Positions 41,459 to 50,442 of a DNA stretch of 64,000 nt are shown in pieces. The first letter of the stretch is position 1; each line of letters starts with the position of its first letter. The translations under genes and the position numbers were made by a program. The notes beneath the pieces are model-generated. The model had not been told where the DNA came from and ran no database searches. It saw nothing but the letters and a program-made list of their open reading frames with translations. The DNA comes from SLST01 sp046538735 (GTDB lineage Bacteria > Spirochaetota > Spirochaetia > DSM-27196 > SLST01): the NCBI GenBank assembly GCA_046538735.1, contig JBKHII010000005.1:1-64000 (forward strand). Reading direction: 5' to 3'.

Positions 41459-42418
41459 ATGCATGAGCATATGCGGGATAGAGATACGGATGAAGCGAGA
41501 ACCGAGCATTTGCTCGCGCAGGCGAATGCCGCGATACGACGGTACGATCTCGAGGCCGCACTCTCCCACCTCGAAGAAGCGCTTGCCGTCGACTTCGAGA
41601 GTACGGACGTTCTCAACGCGCTGAAGTACGTCAACTTCTGGCGCGAACGGGAGCGCCAGATTTCCGGTATCGGCCACGCGTTCGAGCGTGGTCAGTACCT
41701 GTTGGATCAATGGCCGATCTTTGACAGTTTCGTTCGCAGGGTCGGCAAGCCCTGCGAGCCGTGCCTTCAGGCGCTGCGGACCTACGTGTTCGGGTCGGCG
41801 CTGGCCGCCTTCGAACGACTCTTCATCGAGTCCGAGGGGAGCGATCCCGAGCTCCTCCTGAGAATCGGGCGCTGCCACAAAGGCCTGGGGGCATACGATC
41901 GCGCCGTCCAGTATCTGGAGGCAGCCGCTGCGGAGCGGCCGGAGGACGCGGAGGTAGCGGCGGAGCTCGCGGATGCGTACGCACTCGTCAACGAGGTTCC
42001 GGCGGCGAAGGCGTTCTTCCGAGAGGCTTTCTTCCTGGACCCTCAGCGTGTACATTTAGAGATGCTTGAGTCTCAGATGATCCGTGCCCTGGCGGACAAG
42101 GTCTCCGAGCTTGGTCTCGAGGGCGACCAATTGCTCGAGTGGCTGCCGGTCTACGGTGTCATCTTTGGGGTGCTGAACGTAAAGCGGGAACTCCGATCGA
42201 TTGAATACGGGAAACTGAAGCAGAGCATCTATGCGCTCGAACGCGAGCTACGAGAAGGCCGTTCAGGCCGGGGCCTCGTGGAGCCGCGCTTGATCAATCG
42301 TTACTTCTGGCTGATCGACCACTACGTAGCGACGGGCGAGGACGCCGGCAAGGTCGACGAGGTGCTCCTGAAGCTTCGAGCCCTGAACGACCGCATATAC
42401 AGACAGTATACAAACTAG
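41459..42418 (+). CDS. Tetratricopeptide repeat protein paired with greA
   Basis: 319 residues from the ATG at 41459. ATG 41471 is also possible; 41438 overlaps the promoter -10 and 41444 is only four bases past it. Helical TPRs cover residues ~15-200 (HLLAQANAAIRRYDLEAALSHLEEAL, ELLLRIGRCHKGLGAYDRAVQYLEAA). Three Cys in the N-terminal half (VGKPCEPCLQ, GRCHKG) are unusual. The C-terminal part contains no known motif. It shares its transcript with greA, whose Shine-Dalgarno is 12 bases after this stop. Probably a cytoplasmic scaffold; a role in GreA recruitment is inference. Confidence 0.8.
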   Translation: MHEHMRDRDTDEARTEHLLAQANAAIRRYDLEAALSHLEEALAVDFESTDVLNALKYVNFWRERERQISGIGHAFERGQYLLDQWPIFDSFVRRVGKPCEPCLQALRTYVFGSALAAFERLFIESEGSDPELLLRIGRCHKGLGAYDRAVQYLEAAAAERPEDAEVAAELADAYALVNEVPAAKAFFREAFFLDPQRVHLEMLESQMIRALADKVSELGLEGDQLLEWLPVYGVIFGVLNVKRELRSIEYGKLKQSIYALERELREGRSGRGLVEPRLINRYFWLIDHYVATGEDAGKVDEVLLKLRALNDRIYRQYTN

Positions 42419-42430
42419 TAGGAGATAGAG

Positions 42431-45136
42431 ATGTCCGAACAGCTCATCGCACAGGTCTCAGAACTGCTCAACGAGGAAAAATGGACCCGTGCTACGCTCA
42501 ATAACTACACCGTCGGGAACTTCGAGGAGCTGGATGACGTTCTCGATCGCGTGTTCGAGTCGGGAATCCAGGATGAGGTGCTCGAAATGTGCGACGAGCA
42601 TCTCGTGCACACGAAGAACAGCATCATCGCGCTCTACCTGTCGGGCGTTATTCACCTCAGCAAGCAGAACGTGGACGACACGAATCTCGTAACGCTGATC
42701 GAGATCTTCGTGGACAATCACAAATGGAGCATCGTTGAGTACCTGTGTCGCCGTATTCTCGAGTTCGGGGAGAACAAGTTCGCGCTGCGGACGCTTGCCG
42801 AATGCTACGACAGCGAGAACCAGCAGGAGAAGAAGTTCGACGTCTGGGAGCGCCTCATCCGGATCGACTACGACGAGGCGGACATCGTCCGCCACCTGGC
42901 AGAGAAACGAGAGGAAGAGGATCAAGTCGACGAGGCCGTGGACTACTACAAGAAGGCGCTTCACCGCTATATCAACAAGCGCCTCTTCAACAGCATCAAG
43001 GAAGTCTGGCACAAGCTCATCCAGTATGCGCCCGAAGAAACCGAGTTCTTCTATCACGCCGAGAATCGCATTGCGAAGATGGTGAGTGACGAGCGCGCCG
43101 TCCAGCTCCTCGAGGATCTGTATCCCCACTTCAAGGGGAAGAAGGACTGGAACACCGCGATCGAGATCCTCAAGAGAATTCTCGAGTACGACTCCAAGAA
43201 CCCGTGGGCCCGCAAGGAGATCGTGGAGTGCTTCGAGGCGAAGTACGCGGAGCACAGCCAACTCGAGGAGTACATACGCCTCTCGAACCTGAACCAGAGC
43301 TGGCGAAACGTGCATGACGCGATCGCAGACTTTGAGAAGCACATCGCGTTCGACGAGGGGAACTTCGTCTTCCACCGCAGTTGGGGTGTCGGAATCATTC
43401 GCTCGATCAAGGGCGATCAGATCGTCGTGGACTTCGCGCGGAAGCGAGGCCACAAGATGACGCTCAAAATGGCGGTGAATGCACTCGACATCCTGCCCAA
43501 GGATCACCTCTGGGTGCTTCGCAGCGTATGGAAGAAGGACAGGCTCCGGAAGAAGGTGAAGGACGATCCGGTGTGGGCGCTCAAGACGACGATCAAGAGC
43601 GCGGACAACGCAGCGGACATGAAGCGGATCAAGGCCGAGCTCGTTCCCTCCATCCTCACGCCGAGCGAGTGGTCGAGCTGGAGTACGAAGGCGCGCGGCA
43701 TCCTCAAGACGAACAAGATCTTCGGCGTTCTCACGGACAAGGCGGATCACTTCGTCGTTCGGGATCAGCCCATCACGCTTGGGGAGAAGACGCACAACAA
43801 GTTCAAGAGCGCCAAGAGCTTCTTCGAGAAGATCAGGATCCTCGAGGAGTTCATGGAGTTCATGGGGTCGGACGAGGATGCCGGGACCGACAGCGAGTTC
43901 TTCCGGGAGATGCTCGAGTACTTCACGGCCTTTCTCAAGAGCGCGAACACCGTGAACGAGCATGTCGTCGCGAGCAATCTGCTCGTCCGGAAGATCGTTG
44001 AGCGCCACCCGTATCTCAACCCGAACATCGATCTCGATTTCAAGACGCTCTACGAACAGATCGACAACGTTGAAGACATCTTCTCGAAGATCGACTCGAG
44101 CGACCTCAAGCGAGAGTTCATCCATGAGCTGAAGGAAAACGTGGACGAGTGGCCCGAGCTCTACGTCAGGCTGTTCCCCTCCTTCCTTTCGCGCGACATC
44201 ATCGGCGAGCTCGAGCGAAGCGGCCACCAGGATCGGCTCGTAGAGCTCTTCACGAAGGTCTTCGAAAACTACCGGGACTATCGGGAGCCGTTCGTCTGGC
44301 TTGCGCGCAACGTCACGGACGACCGCTGGTTCACGAAGGTCAACGTGAACTACGAGAAAATTCTGATCGCGATGATCCACCTCCTCGATCTTACGTTCCG
44401 GGACATCGACAACCGCAAGGAAGTCAGTCAGAACAGAAAGATCAACCGGCAGATCCATAACTACCTGTTCAAGGACGGCAACCTCGAGCGGTACCTGACC
44501 GAAGCGGACGAGGACGGGATCAACCGAGTCTACACGCTGGTGAACGACGTGAAGGACCTGGATCCGTCGATCAAGATCGAGCTGAAGCAGCAGATCATGG
44601 ATCAGCATCCCGGCTTCCACTTCTACGGCGAGAAGGGGCGCCCGGATACCGTGAGTCGCGGAGGATTCATGGTCACGGCGAGCGCGTACAACGAGAAGCA
44701 GCGGGCGCTCAAGCACCTGCACGAGGTCGAGGTGCCGCATAACTCCAAGGAGATCAGCGAGGCCCTTCAACACGGCGATCTTCGCGAGAACGCCGAGTAC
44801 AAGGCCGCGAAAGAGCGCCAGGACATGCTGAACGCGAGCGCCGCCCGAATGAAGGAAGAGCTCGACAAGGCGACGATCATCAGACCGGACGACGTGGACA
44901 CGGATGCGGTCTCGTTCGGAACCAGAGTTTCGCTCCGCGACGACGCAGGCAAGACGGAGGAGTATGTGCTCCTGGGGCCGTGGGAGAGCAATCCGGAGCA
45001 GGGAGTGATTTCCTATCTCTCGCCTCTGGGCCGCGAGCTCCTGAATACGAAGGTCGGCGAGGATCTGTCGTTCACGATCAACGAACGCGAGTATCACTAC
45101 ACGGTCGAGAGCATACAGAAGGCCGAGTTCAACTAG
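42431..45136 (+). CDS. greA: Giant GreA-family transcription elongation factor
   Basis: 901 residues, about six times a normal GreA (~158). Shine-Dalgarno AGGAGAT before the ATG. Residues 1-310 are helical repeat-like (many (L/F)-x-x-x-(L/I) helices with FDVWERLIRI, EILKRILEY). Residues ~312-362 form a SWGVGIIRSIKGDQIVVDF module resembling the CarD/TRCF RNA-polymerase-interacting Tudor-like fold. Residues ~390-740 are helical and of unknown fold. Residues ~740-901 are a full GreA: coiled coil with tip GDLRENAEY (782-790, Asp783, Glu786) and FKBP-like C-terminus (RVSLRDDAGKTEEYVLLGP). It rescues backtracked polymerase. Long GreA proteins are a known feature of spirochaetes. Confidence 0.95.
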   Translation: MSEQLIAQVSELLNEEKWTRATLNNYTVGNFEELDDVLDRVFESGIQDEVLEMCDEHLVHTKNSIIALYLSGVIHLSKQNVDDTNLVTLIEIFVDNHKWSIVEYLCRRILEFGENKFALRTLAECYDSENQQEKKFDVWERLIRIDYDEADIVRHLAEKREEEDQVDEAVDYYKKALHRYINKRLFNSIKEVWHKLIQYAPEETEFFYHAENRIAKMVSDERAVQLLEDLYPHFKGKKDWNTAIEILKRILEYDSKNPWARKEIVECFEAKYAEHSQLEEYIRLSNLNQSWRNVHDAIADFEKHIAFDEGNFVFHRSWGVGIIRSIKGDQIVVDFARKRGHKMTLKMAVNALDILPKDHLWVLRSVWKKDRLRKKVKDDPVWALKTTIKSADNAADMKRIKAELVPSILTPSEWSSWSTKARGILKTNKIFGVLTDKADHFVVRDQPITLGEKTHNKFKSAKSFFEKIRILEEFMEFMGSDEDAGTDSEFFREMLEYFTAFLKSANTVNEHVVASNLLVRKIVERHPYLNPNIDLDFKTLYEQIDNVEDIFSKIDSSDLKREFIHELKENVDEWPELYVRLFPSFLSRDIIGELERSGHQDRLVELFTKVFENYRDYREPFVWLARNVTDDRWFTKVNVNYEKILIAMIHLLDLTFRDIDNRKEVSQNRKINRQIHNYLFKDGNLERYLTEADEDGINRVYTLVNDVKDLDPSIKIELKQQIMDQHPGFHFYGEKGRPDTVSRGGFMVTASAYNEKQRALKHLHEVEVPHNSKEISEALQHGDLRENAEYKAAKERQDMLNASAARMKEELDKATIIRPDDVDTDAVSFGTRVSLRDDAGKTEEYVLLGPWESNPEQGVISYLSPLGRELLNTKVGEDLSFTINEREYHYTVESIQKAEFN

Positions 45137-45142
45137 GGCGGA

Positions 45143-46630
45143 CTACTCGGTCGTTCCGGACTCGAGATCGGCGTCGGCGGGCGAATCGGACTCTTCGGGC
45201 TCCGGTTCAGGGTCGTAGTCGATTCCCATTCGCGACAGCGAGGCGATCGCCGTTCTCCGGACGAGTCCGGGCGGGTTGTCTCGCGCTATTTGCTTCAGCT
45301 GTTCAACGTGTTCGGAGATCCCTGCCCCGCCGATGCCTCGCATCGCGTAGATGCGAACGACGAAATTCGGATGCGAAAGCAGGCGCACGTAGAGCGGCTC
45401 GAATGCCGCGTGGGGGTGCTCGCTGATCATCCGCCCGACCGCGTCGAGCAGACGGGATCCTTCCCGATCCCATTCCTCGGCCACGATCTCGGCGAACGTC
45501 TCCGCCGCCTGTGTCGGCTCCCGGTCCGCAAGCACCTCGATCGAGAGAATCCGCTCGGCCTGTGCGATGCGCTCGTTCGTGGCGAGATCGGCGAGGACCT
45601 CGAACGACGCGCTACCGTCCACGCGTGAGAGCGTCCGGATCGCCTCCTCGCGGACGGGGCGTTCCGGATCACGCCGCGCCTTGTAGGCGATCGCATCGAT
45701 TGCGTGCTCGGCGCCCTGCTCGGCCAGGCCTTCGAGGGCGGCAACGCGAACGCGCCAGAACGAGTCGCGAAGCGCGTCCACGAGGAGCTCTCTCGTCTCG
45801 TCGGTGTCGTAGTATCCAAGGGCGTGCGTGGCGTACGCCCGCAGGTTGCTGTCGTCGCTCGACAAGAGTTGCGTAAGCAACGGCACGCTCTCCTCCGAGC
45901 CGATCTTGCCGAGACTCTCGGCCGCGTACTGTCTCAGCGCGCTCTCCTCGAACTCGTCCGCGACGATTGTCGTGAGCAGCGGCAGTCCTTCGGTGCTCCC
46001 AGCATCGCCGAGCGCCCTGATCACCGCAGATCGCACGTCGGTGGAGTCCGCCTCTTCGTAGAGGTCGAGCAGCAATGCGATCGCCTCCGCGCTTCCATCG
46101 CTTCCAATCGCTCCGATCGCCACGGACGCAGCGAGCAGGTCGCCGTCCTCCGCGATTTCGCCGTACGCGGCGAGGAGCTCCGGGGACGTGCGGTTGACGA
46201 CCCGGGAGATGTACGCCGCAGAGACGCGAAGGAGATCGTTGTCCAGGAGCGTGTCCGAGAGCAGGAGGCGCTCCACGGGGTCGGCGAGCGCGGTCGATTC
46301 GGTGCGCGTGAAGTACTCGAGGATCTCGGTTCGCAGGTCGTCGTTCCTCGTCTCGGAGAAGCGCGTAATGAGCTCGTCGTTCAGCCCCACCTCACCCGAT
46401 TGCTCGATTTGTTCGAGAATGGATATCACTTCCGAATCGATGCCGTAGATCAGCGTCTCGCGCCACGACTCGAGAAGGCTTGTCGCCTCGGACTCGGCGT
46501 CGGTATCCTGCGCCCCGACCGCCGTAGGTGACGCCCATCCCAGGATGAGTACGAGAAGCACCGTCAGGAGCGATGCTCGCCCGAGCGAGGTTGCCGTGCG
46601 GGCGCTATGATTGGGTTGGCTTCGTTCCAT
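45143..46630 (-). CDS. Exported HEAT-repeat protein, unknown
   Basis: 495 residues. Signal peptide-like N-terminus (LLTVLLVLILGWASPTAVGA, cut before QDTD) and then about nine HEAT repeats (VRSAVIRALGDAGSTEGLPLL, LRQYAAESLGKIGSEESVPLL, RVRVAALEGLAEQGAEHAID). The acidic, Pro/Asp/Glu-rich C-terminus is disordered. HEAT arrays scaffold proteins; here it would lie in the periplasm. It overlaps murJ by 26 bases and is the last gene of the nusA superoperon, convergent with greA at 45136. Conservation of this position in other spirochaetes would imply a link with cell-envelope assembly. Confidence 0.8.
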   Translation of the reverse strand: MERSQPNHSARTATSLGRASLLTVLLVLILGWASPTAVGAQDTDAESEATSLLESWRETLIYGIDSEVISILEQIEQSGEVGLNDELITRFSETRNDDLRTEILEYFTRTESTALADPVERLLLSDTLLDNDLLRVSAAYISRVVNRTSPELLAAYGEIAEDGDLLAASVAIGAIGSDGSAEAIALLLDLYEEADSTDVRSAVIRALGDAGSTEGLPLLTTIVADEFEESALRQYAAESLGKIGSEESVPLLTQLLSSDDSNLRAYATHALGYYDTDETRELLVDALRDSFWRVRVAALEGLAEQGAEHAIDAIAYKARRDPERPVREEAIRTLSRVDGSASFEVLADLATNERIAQAERILSIEVLADREPTQAAETFAEIVAEEWDREGSRLLDAVGRMISEHPHAAFEPLYVRLLSHPNFVVRIYAMRGIGGAGISEHVEQLKQIARDNPPGLVRRTAIASLSRMGIDYDPEPEPEESDSPADADLESGTTE

Positions 46631-48236
46631 GTGTGCGTCTCCGAATCAGGGAGGTGGCGACTTCGACTCTGAGGACGAAGAAGCCTCCAACGAGCAGTGC
46701 GGCGGCAAGCACTCCGATGACCGCGATGATGCCGAATGCGCCGACCGAGCTGCCTGCCTGCCACCAGGCTCCGAGCCACATTCGGGCGAGGAGCACAACT
46801 ACGACAGAGGGTATCGTAGCGACGATCGTCTTTCCAAGGGTCGCGAGGATTGGGCCGATTTCGACTCCCGAGAGGACTCGCCCAGACCGCGCGAGCAACG
46901 CGATCGCGCCGAGCGTGAACGCGACCGAGTTCGCGATCGCGAGCCCGGTCACTCGGAGCGGCGTCTCCTTCAGCCAGAGCGAGAGTGCGATGTCAACCGC
47001 GACGACTCCCACGGCGGCGATCGTAGGAGTCCGGTAGTCCCCGTAGGAGTAGAAAAAGCGCTGCAGAAACGTGAATACGCTCACTCCGGCCATCCCCACG
47101 CAGTAGGCGGTGAGCACCTCCGCGGTGCGGAGCGTGTCGCCCAGCTCGAACGCGCCGCGTTGAAACGCGACCGAAACGATCTCGCGCCCGAGGAGCGCGA
47201 GGAGAATCGCGGACGGCACGAGGAGCGCGACGATTCCGCGCACGCCGAAGCCCAGCGTGTGCTTGAGCGCCTCGTGGTCGTTCTCGCCGGCCTCGCGGCT
47301 CATTCGCGGGAAGAGCACGGTCATGATGCTGATGCCGAAGATTCCCTGCGGCAGTTGCCAGAAGATCACCGCGTTTGCCAACGCCGAGCTGCTTCCGTCC
47401 TCCAGGCCGCTCGCGAAGAAGAGCGCTACCTGCTGATTGATCGCGAACACGCTGCTTGCGGCAACCACGGGAAGCCACTGCCGCATGATCCGTCGGAAGT
47501 AGGGGTTGGAGAAGTCGAACGACGGCCTGAAGTCGAATCCGAGTCGCTTGAACTGCGGTGTCTGCATCGCGATCTGGGCGAGACCGCCAACGAGAATACC
47601 GACCGACATCGAGTGCAGACCGATGCGGTCGTGAAGGAGAAGAATCGACGATATCACTGCGACGGAGAAGACGATCGGGGTGACGGCCGGCACCCCGAAG
47701 AGGCTCCGGCTGTTGAGCGTACCCATGAGCACGGCGCTGACGCTGATAAGCAGCGTGTAGTGGATGAACCAGCGAAACAGGTCCGCGGCGAGCTCCTGGC
47801 GAGACGGCTCGGGGAAGTCGAGTATGAACCTCGTGATCGGTCCGGCGAAGACGACCGAGAGGATGAGGACCGGAATCAGCACGAGATACTGAAAGGTGAG
47901 CAGATTCCTGACGATCTGCCCGGGTACGGCGTCGGTCTCGCCTGCGGTCTGCGACTGCTCCGCCCGGGCGGACGCCTGCGAGAGCACGGGAATGAACGCG
48001 GATGAGAGCGCCCCCTCAGCGAGAAGTTTTCTCAAGTTGTTTGGAATATTGAACACCGCGTTGAGCACGTCCGCGCTGCCGGTGGCCCCGAAGACGGCGT
48101 TCACCGTGGCCTGTCGCACGAAGCCGAGCACGCGTGATACTGCGGTGACTCCCATGACGAGTGCCGTTGAACGGGCGCTTCGCGATAACGTCTTCTCCAC
48201 GGTTCCACTATCGGTCTGTGTGGCGCTCACGTTCAC
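46605..48236 (-). CDS. murJ: Lipid II flippase MurJ
   Basis: 543 residues with ~14 membrane helices. Flips lipid II across the inner membrane for peptidoglycan synthesis. The N-terminal ALVMGVTAVSRVLGFVRQATVNAVFGATGSADVLNAVFNIPN and EGALSSAFIPVLS motifs are MurJ/MviN signatures, with Arg residues lining the cavity. It overlaps tgt by 29 bases upstream and the HEAT gene by 26 bases downstream. Its pairing with tgt and the lptFG genes is recalled from other spirochaetes. Confidence 0.96.
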   Translation of the reverse strand: MNVSATQTDSGTVEKTLSRSARSTALVMGVTAVSRVLGFVRQATVNAVFGATGSADVLNAVFNIPNNLRKLLAEGALSSAFIPVLSQASARAEQSQTAGETDAVPGQIVRNLLTFQYLVLIPVLILSVVFAGPITRFILDFPEPSRQELAADLFRWFIHYTLLISVSAVLMGTLNSRSLFGVPAVTPIVFSVAVISSILLLHDRIGLHSMSVGILVGGLAQIAMQTPQFKRLGFDFRPSFDFSNPYFRRIMRQWLPVVAASSVFAINQQVALFFASGLEDGSSSALANAVIFWQLPQGIFGISIMTVLFPRMSREAGENDHEALKHTLGFGVRGIVALLVPSAILLALLGREIVSVAFQRGAFELGDTLRTAEVLTAYCVGMAGVSVFTFLQRFFYSYGDYRTPTIAAVGVVAVDIALSLWLKETPLRVTGLAIANSVAFTLGAIALLARSGRVLSGVEIGPILATLGKTIVATIPSVVVVLLARMWLGAWWQAGSSVGAFGIIAVIGVLAAALLVGGFFVLRVEVATSLIRRRTHGTKPTQS

Positions 48237-49359
48237 CCTCCGAGTACCTCGTCATCACTGCGTCGCGGTATTCCGTGTACCGACCCACGGAGATCGAATG
48301 CCGTATGCCGTGGAGCAACCGGGCGAAGAAGTAGAGGTTGTGCTCGGTCGCCAGCATCGGCCCGAGCATCTCCCCCGTCTTGAACAGATGGCGCAGGTAC
48401 GACCGTGAGTACCGTGAGCAGGTTGCGCAGCCGCACTCGGGGTCGATCGGCCCGTGGTCGTCGCGATGCTGTTCGTTCTTCAGGACGAGCCTCCCGTTCC
48501 ACGTCAGGACGGTGCCGTTGCGTGCGATTCGAGTGGGAAGCACGCAATCGAACATGTCGATGCCGGCCGTCACCGCGTGGAAGATGTAGTCCGGGGTCCC
48601 GATGCCCATCAGATAGCGCGGCTTCTCGGACGGCAAGAGCGGCGCGGTGTGGGAGAGCATGTCACGGAACACGGCAGGCTCCTCGCCGACCGAGAGCCCG
48701 CCGATTGCAACCCCCGGGAGGTCGAGCTCGCCGATCTCCTGCGCCGATTGCGTGCGAAGCGCGGGGAAGAAGTTGCCCTGCACGATACCGAACAAGGCTC
48801 CCCGATAGCCGGCGTTGCGATGCTCGATCCAGCGATCGCGCGCCCGGTGGGCCCATCGTGTCGTCGTGGCGAGAGCCGCCTGAGCCTCTCGCTCGGAGAC
48901 GCCCGGTGCCGTACACACGTCCAGTGCCATCTGCACGTCGCTGTTGAAGGCAACCTGCGTGTCCACGACGTTCTCAGGCGTGAACACGTGGCGAGAGCCG
49001 TCTACGTGCGACTGGAACCGAACACCCTCCTCTCCGATCGTGCGCAGGGCGGCGAGCGAGAAGACCTGATAGCCGCCTGAGTCGGTGAGGATGTTGTGTG
49101 ACCAGCTCGAGAAGCCGTGGATGCCGCCGTGATCGCGGATCACGTCCGGACCCGGTCTGAGGAAGAGATGATACGTGTTCCCGAGAATGACGCGGAATCC
49201 CATCTCTTCGAGCCGCGAGTGATGGATTGCCTTCACCGTGGCAGCAGTCCCCACGGGCATGAATACCGGGGTCTCGACCTCGCCGTGCGGGAGTCTCAGC
49301 AGACCCGTTCGTGCGTCTGAGCCATGGTCGCGGGAGGTGATGCGAAAGATTGATTCCAT
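48208..49359 (-). CDS. tgt: tRNA-guanine(34) transglycosylase
   Basis: 383 residues. Inserts queuine precursor preQ1 at G34 of GUN-anticodon tRNAs; the tRNA-Tyr (GTA) in this window is a substrate type. Catalytic Asp93 in TDSGGYQVF, substrate pocket FGIVQGN and GGLSVGE, second catalytic Asp in DCVLPTRIARNG, zinc site CGCATC...H (residues ~313-345). ATG ends exactly one base before the lptG stop region, so the genes abut. Overlaps murJ by 29 bases. Confidence 0.97.
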   Translation of the reverse strand: MESIFRITSRDHGSDARTGLLRLPHGEVETPVFMPVGTAATVKAIHHSRLEEMGFRVILGNTYHLFLRPGPDVIRDHGGIHGFSSWSHNILTDSGGYQVFSLAALRTIGEEGVRFQSHVDGSRHVFTPENVVDTQVAFNSDVQMALDVCTAPGVSEREAQAALATTTRWAHRARDRWIEHRNAGYRGALFGIVQGNFFPALRTQSAQEIGELDLPGVAIGGLSVGEEPAVFRDMLSHTAPLLPSEKPRYLMGIGTPDYIFHAVTAGIDMFDCVLPTRIARNGTVLTWNGRLVLKNEQHRDDHGPIDPECGCATCSRYSRSYLRHLFKTGEMLGPMLATEHNLYFFARLLHGIRHSISVGRYTEYRDAVMTRYSEGERERHTDR

Positions 49360-50442
49360 CTATGTCCTCGAGAACCTCAGGAGCGCGAATCCGATGAGTA
49401 TGAATAACAGGACTCCCGCCCACGCGCCCAGGATGGGACTGATGAGTCCGGAATACGCCAGGAGCCCGGAGAGCATCTGGGTCACGTAATAGACGACCGA
49501 GACCGAGAGGGAGACGAGCAGGCTCATGAGCAGGATGTTCTTGCGAAACCTTCCCCCAACCGCAGTGGCGATCAGGACCACGATGAACGGTGTGAGGGCG
49601 AAGGAGAATCGCTCATGGTACTTCGTGAGGTCCTCGCGGTATGGAAGACCGGAGGTGCGCTGCGCCTCGACCCACTCGCGCGCCTCCTCGAGGCGCATCT
49701 CGTCGATATCTCTGCCCACACGCCGGAAGGCGTTTGGAGAGAGCGTGAACTCGGGTAGCTTCTCCCGTGCCGAGTACCGCTCCACGAATCCCTGGTCTCT
49801 CCTCGTGAAGAACCTGGCCGACTCGACCAGCCACGCCGTCTCATCCCACCGGGCGGTTCGCGCAGAGACGATCTCCTGGACGAGCCCGTTCCCGTCTCGG
49901 CGTATGAAGAGCGCGCCCGATAGCGTCTGCGTCTCGTCGCTGTAGAAGTCCGCGCTGTAGAGATAGCGCGATCGTTCGCCCAGACGGGTTACGTTGCTGT
50001 TGCTCCGGCTGCTCGAGACGTTCAGGAGCTCTCGCTCGAGCACATTCTTGCGCGCGAGGGTCTCGATCACGACGTACTCCTCGAACAGGAACGCCCCTAC
50101 GCTCAGGAGCAGTCCGGTCGCAACGAGGGGCAGGACGAATCCGCGGAGTGAGACTCCGGATCCAAAGACAGCGATCAGCTCGTTGCGGCTGTAGAGCGTA
50201 CCCAACGAGAATGCCACGGCGAACAGGAGCCCCATCGGCAGCGCGAAGTGAAGGCTCTTGGGAAGATAGAGCGCCTGAACGCGGAAGACATCCGAGAAGG
50301 GTACCTCCCGGTCGATGTATGTGGTGATATTCTCGAAGAGGTCAACGAGTTCCAGGATCGTGACGAAGAAGGTGAGCGCGATCAGGAAGACCGGAACGAA
50401 GCCTCCCATGAGCATCCTGTGGAGCGTGAGTCGGTGTCTCAT
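49360..50442 (-). CDS. lptG: Lipopolysaccharide export permease LptG-like (YjgQ)
   Basis: 360 residues from the ATG at 50442, which overlaps the lptF stop (ATGA). Three N-terminal helices, a periplasmic beta-jellyroll of ~160 residues (LGERSRYLYSADFYSDETQ, GALFIRRDGNGLVQEI), three C-terminal helices (FSFALTPFIVVLIATAVGG). With LptF it forms the inner-membrane part of the LPS (or LOS/glycolipid) export ABC transporter. LptG versus LptF is assigned by order. Its presence suggests this cell exports an LPS-like lipid, although LPS is absent from some spirochaetes that keep these proteins. Confidence 0.88.
   Translation of the reverse strand: MRHRLTLHRMLMGGFVPVFLIALTFFVTILELVDLFENITTYIDREVPFSDVFRVQALYLPKSLHFALPMGLLFAVAFSLGTLYSRNELIAVFGSGVSLRGFVLPLVATGLLLSVGAFLFEEYVVIETLARKNVLERELLNVSSSRSNSNVTRLGERSRYLYSADFYSDETQTLSGALFIRRDGNGLVQEIVSARTARWDETAWLVESARFFTRRDQGFVERYSAREKLPEFTLSPNAFRRVGRDIDEMRLEEAREWVEAQRTSGLPYREDLTKYHERFSFALTPFIVVLIATAVGGRFRKNILLMSLLVSLSVSVVYYVTQMLSGLLAYSGLISPILGAWAGVLLFILIGFALLRFSRT

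Noticed and set aside
42458..45097. 879-codon minus-strand open frame opposite greA
   Set aside because: Antisense shadow of greA with Leu/Val/Asp/Arg-biased composition and no domain; high-G+C genes give such frames by codon bias.
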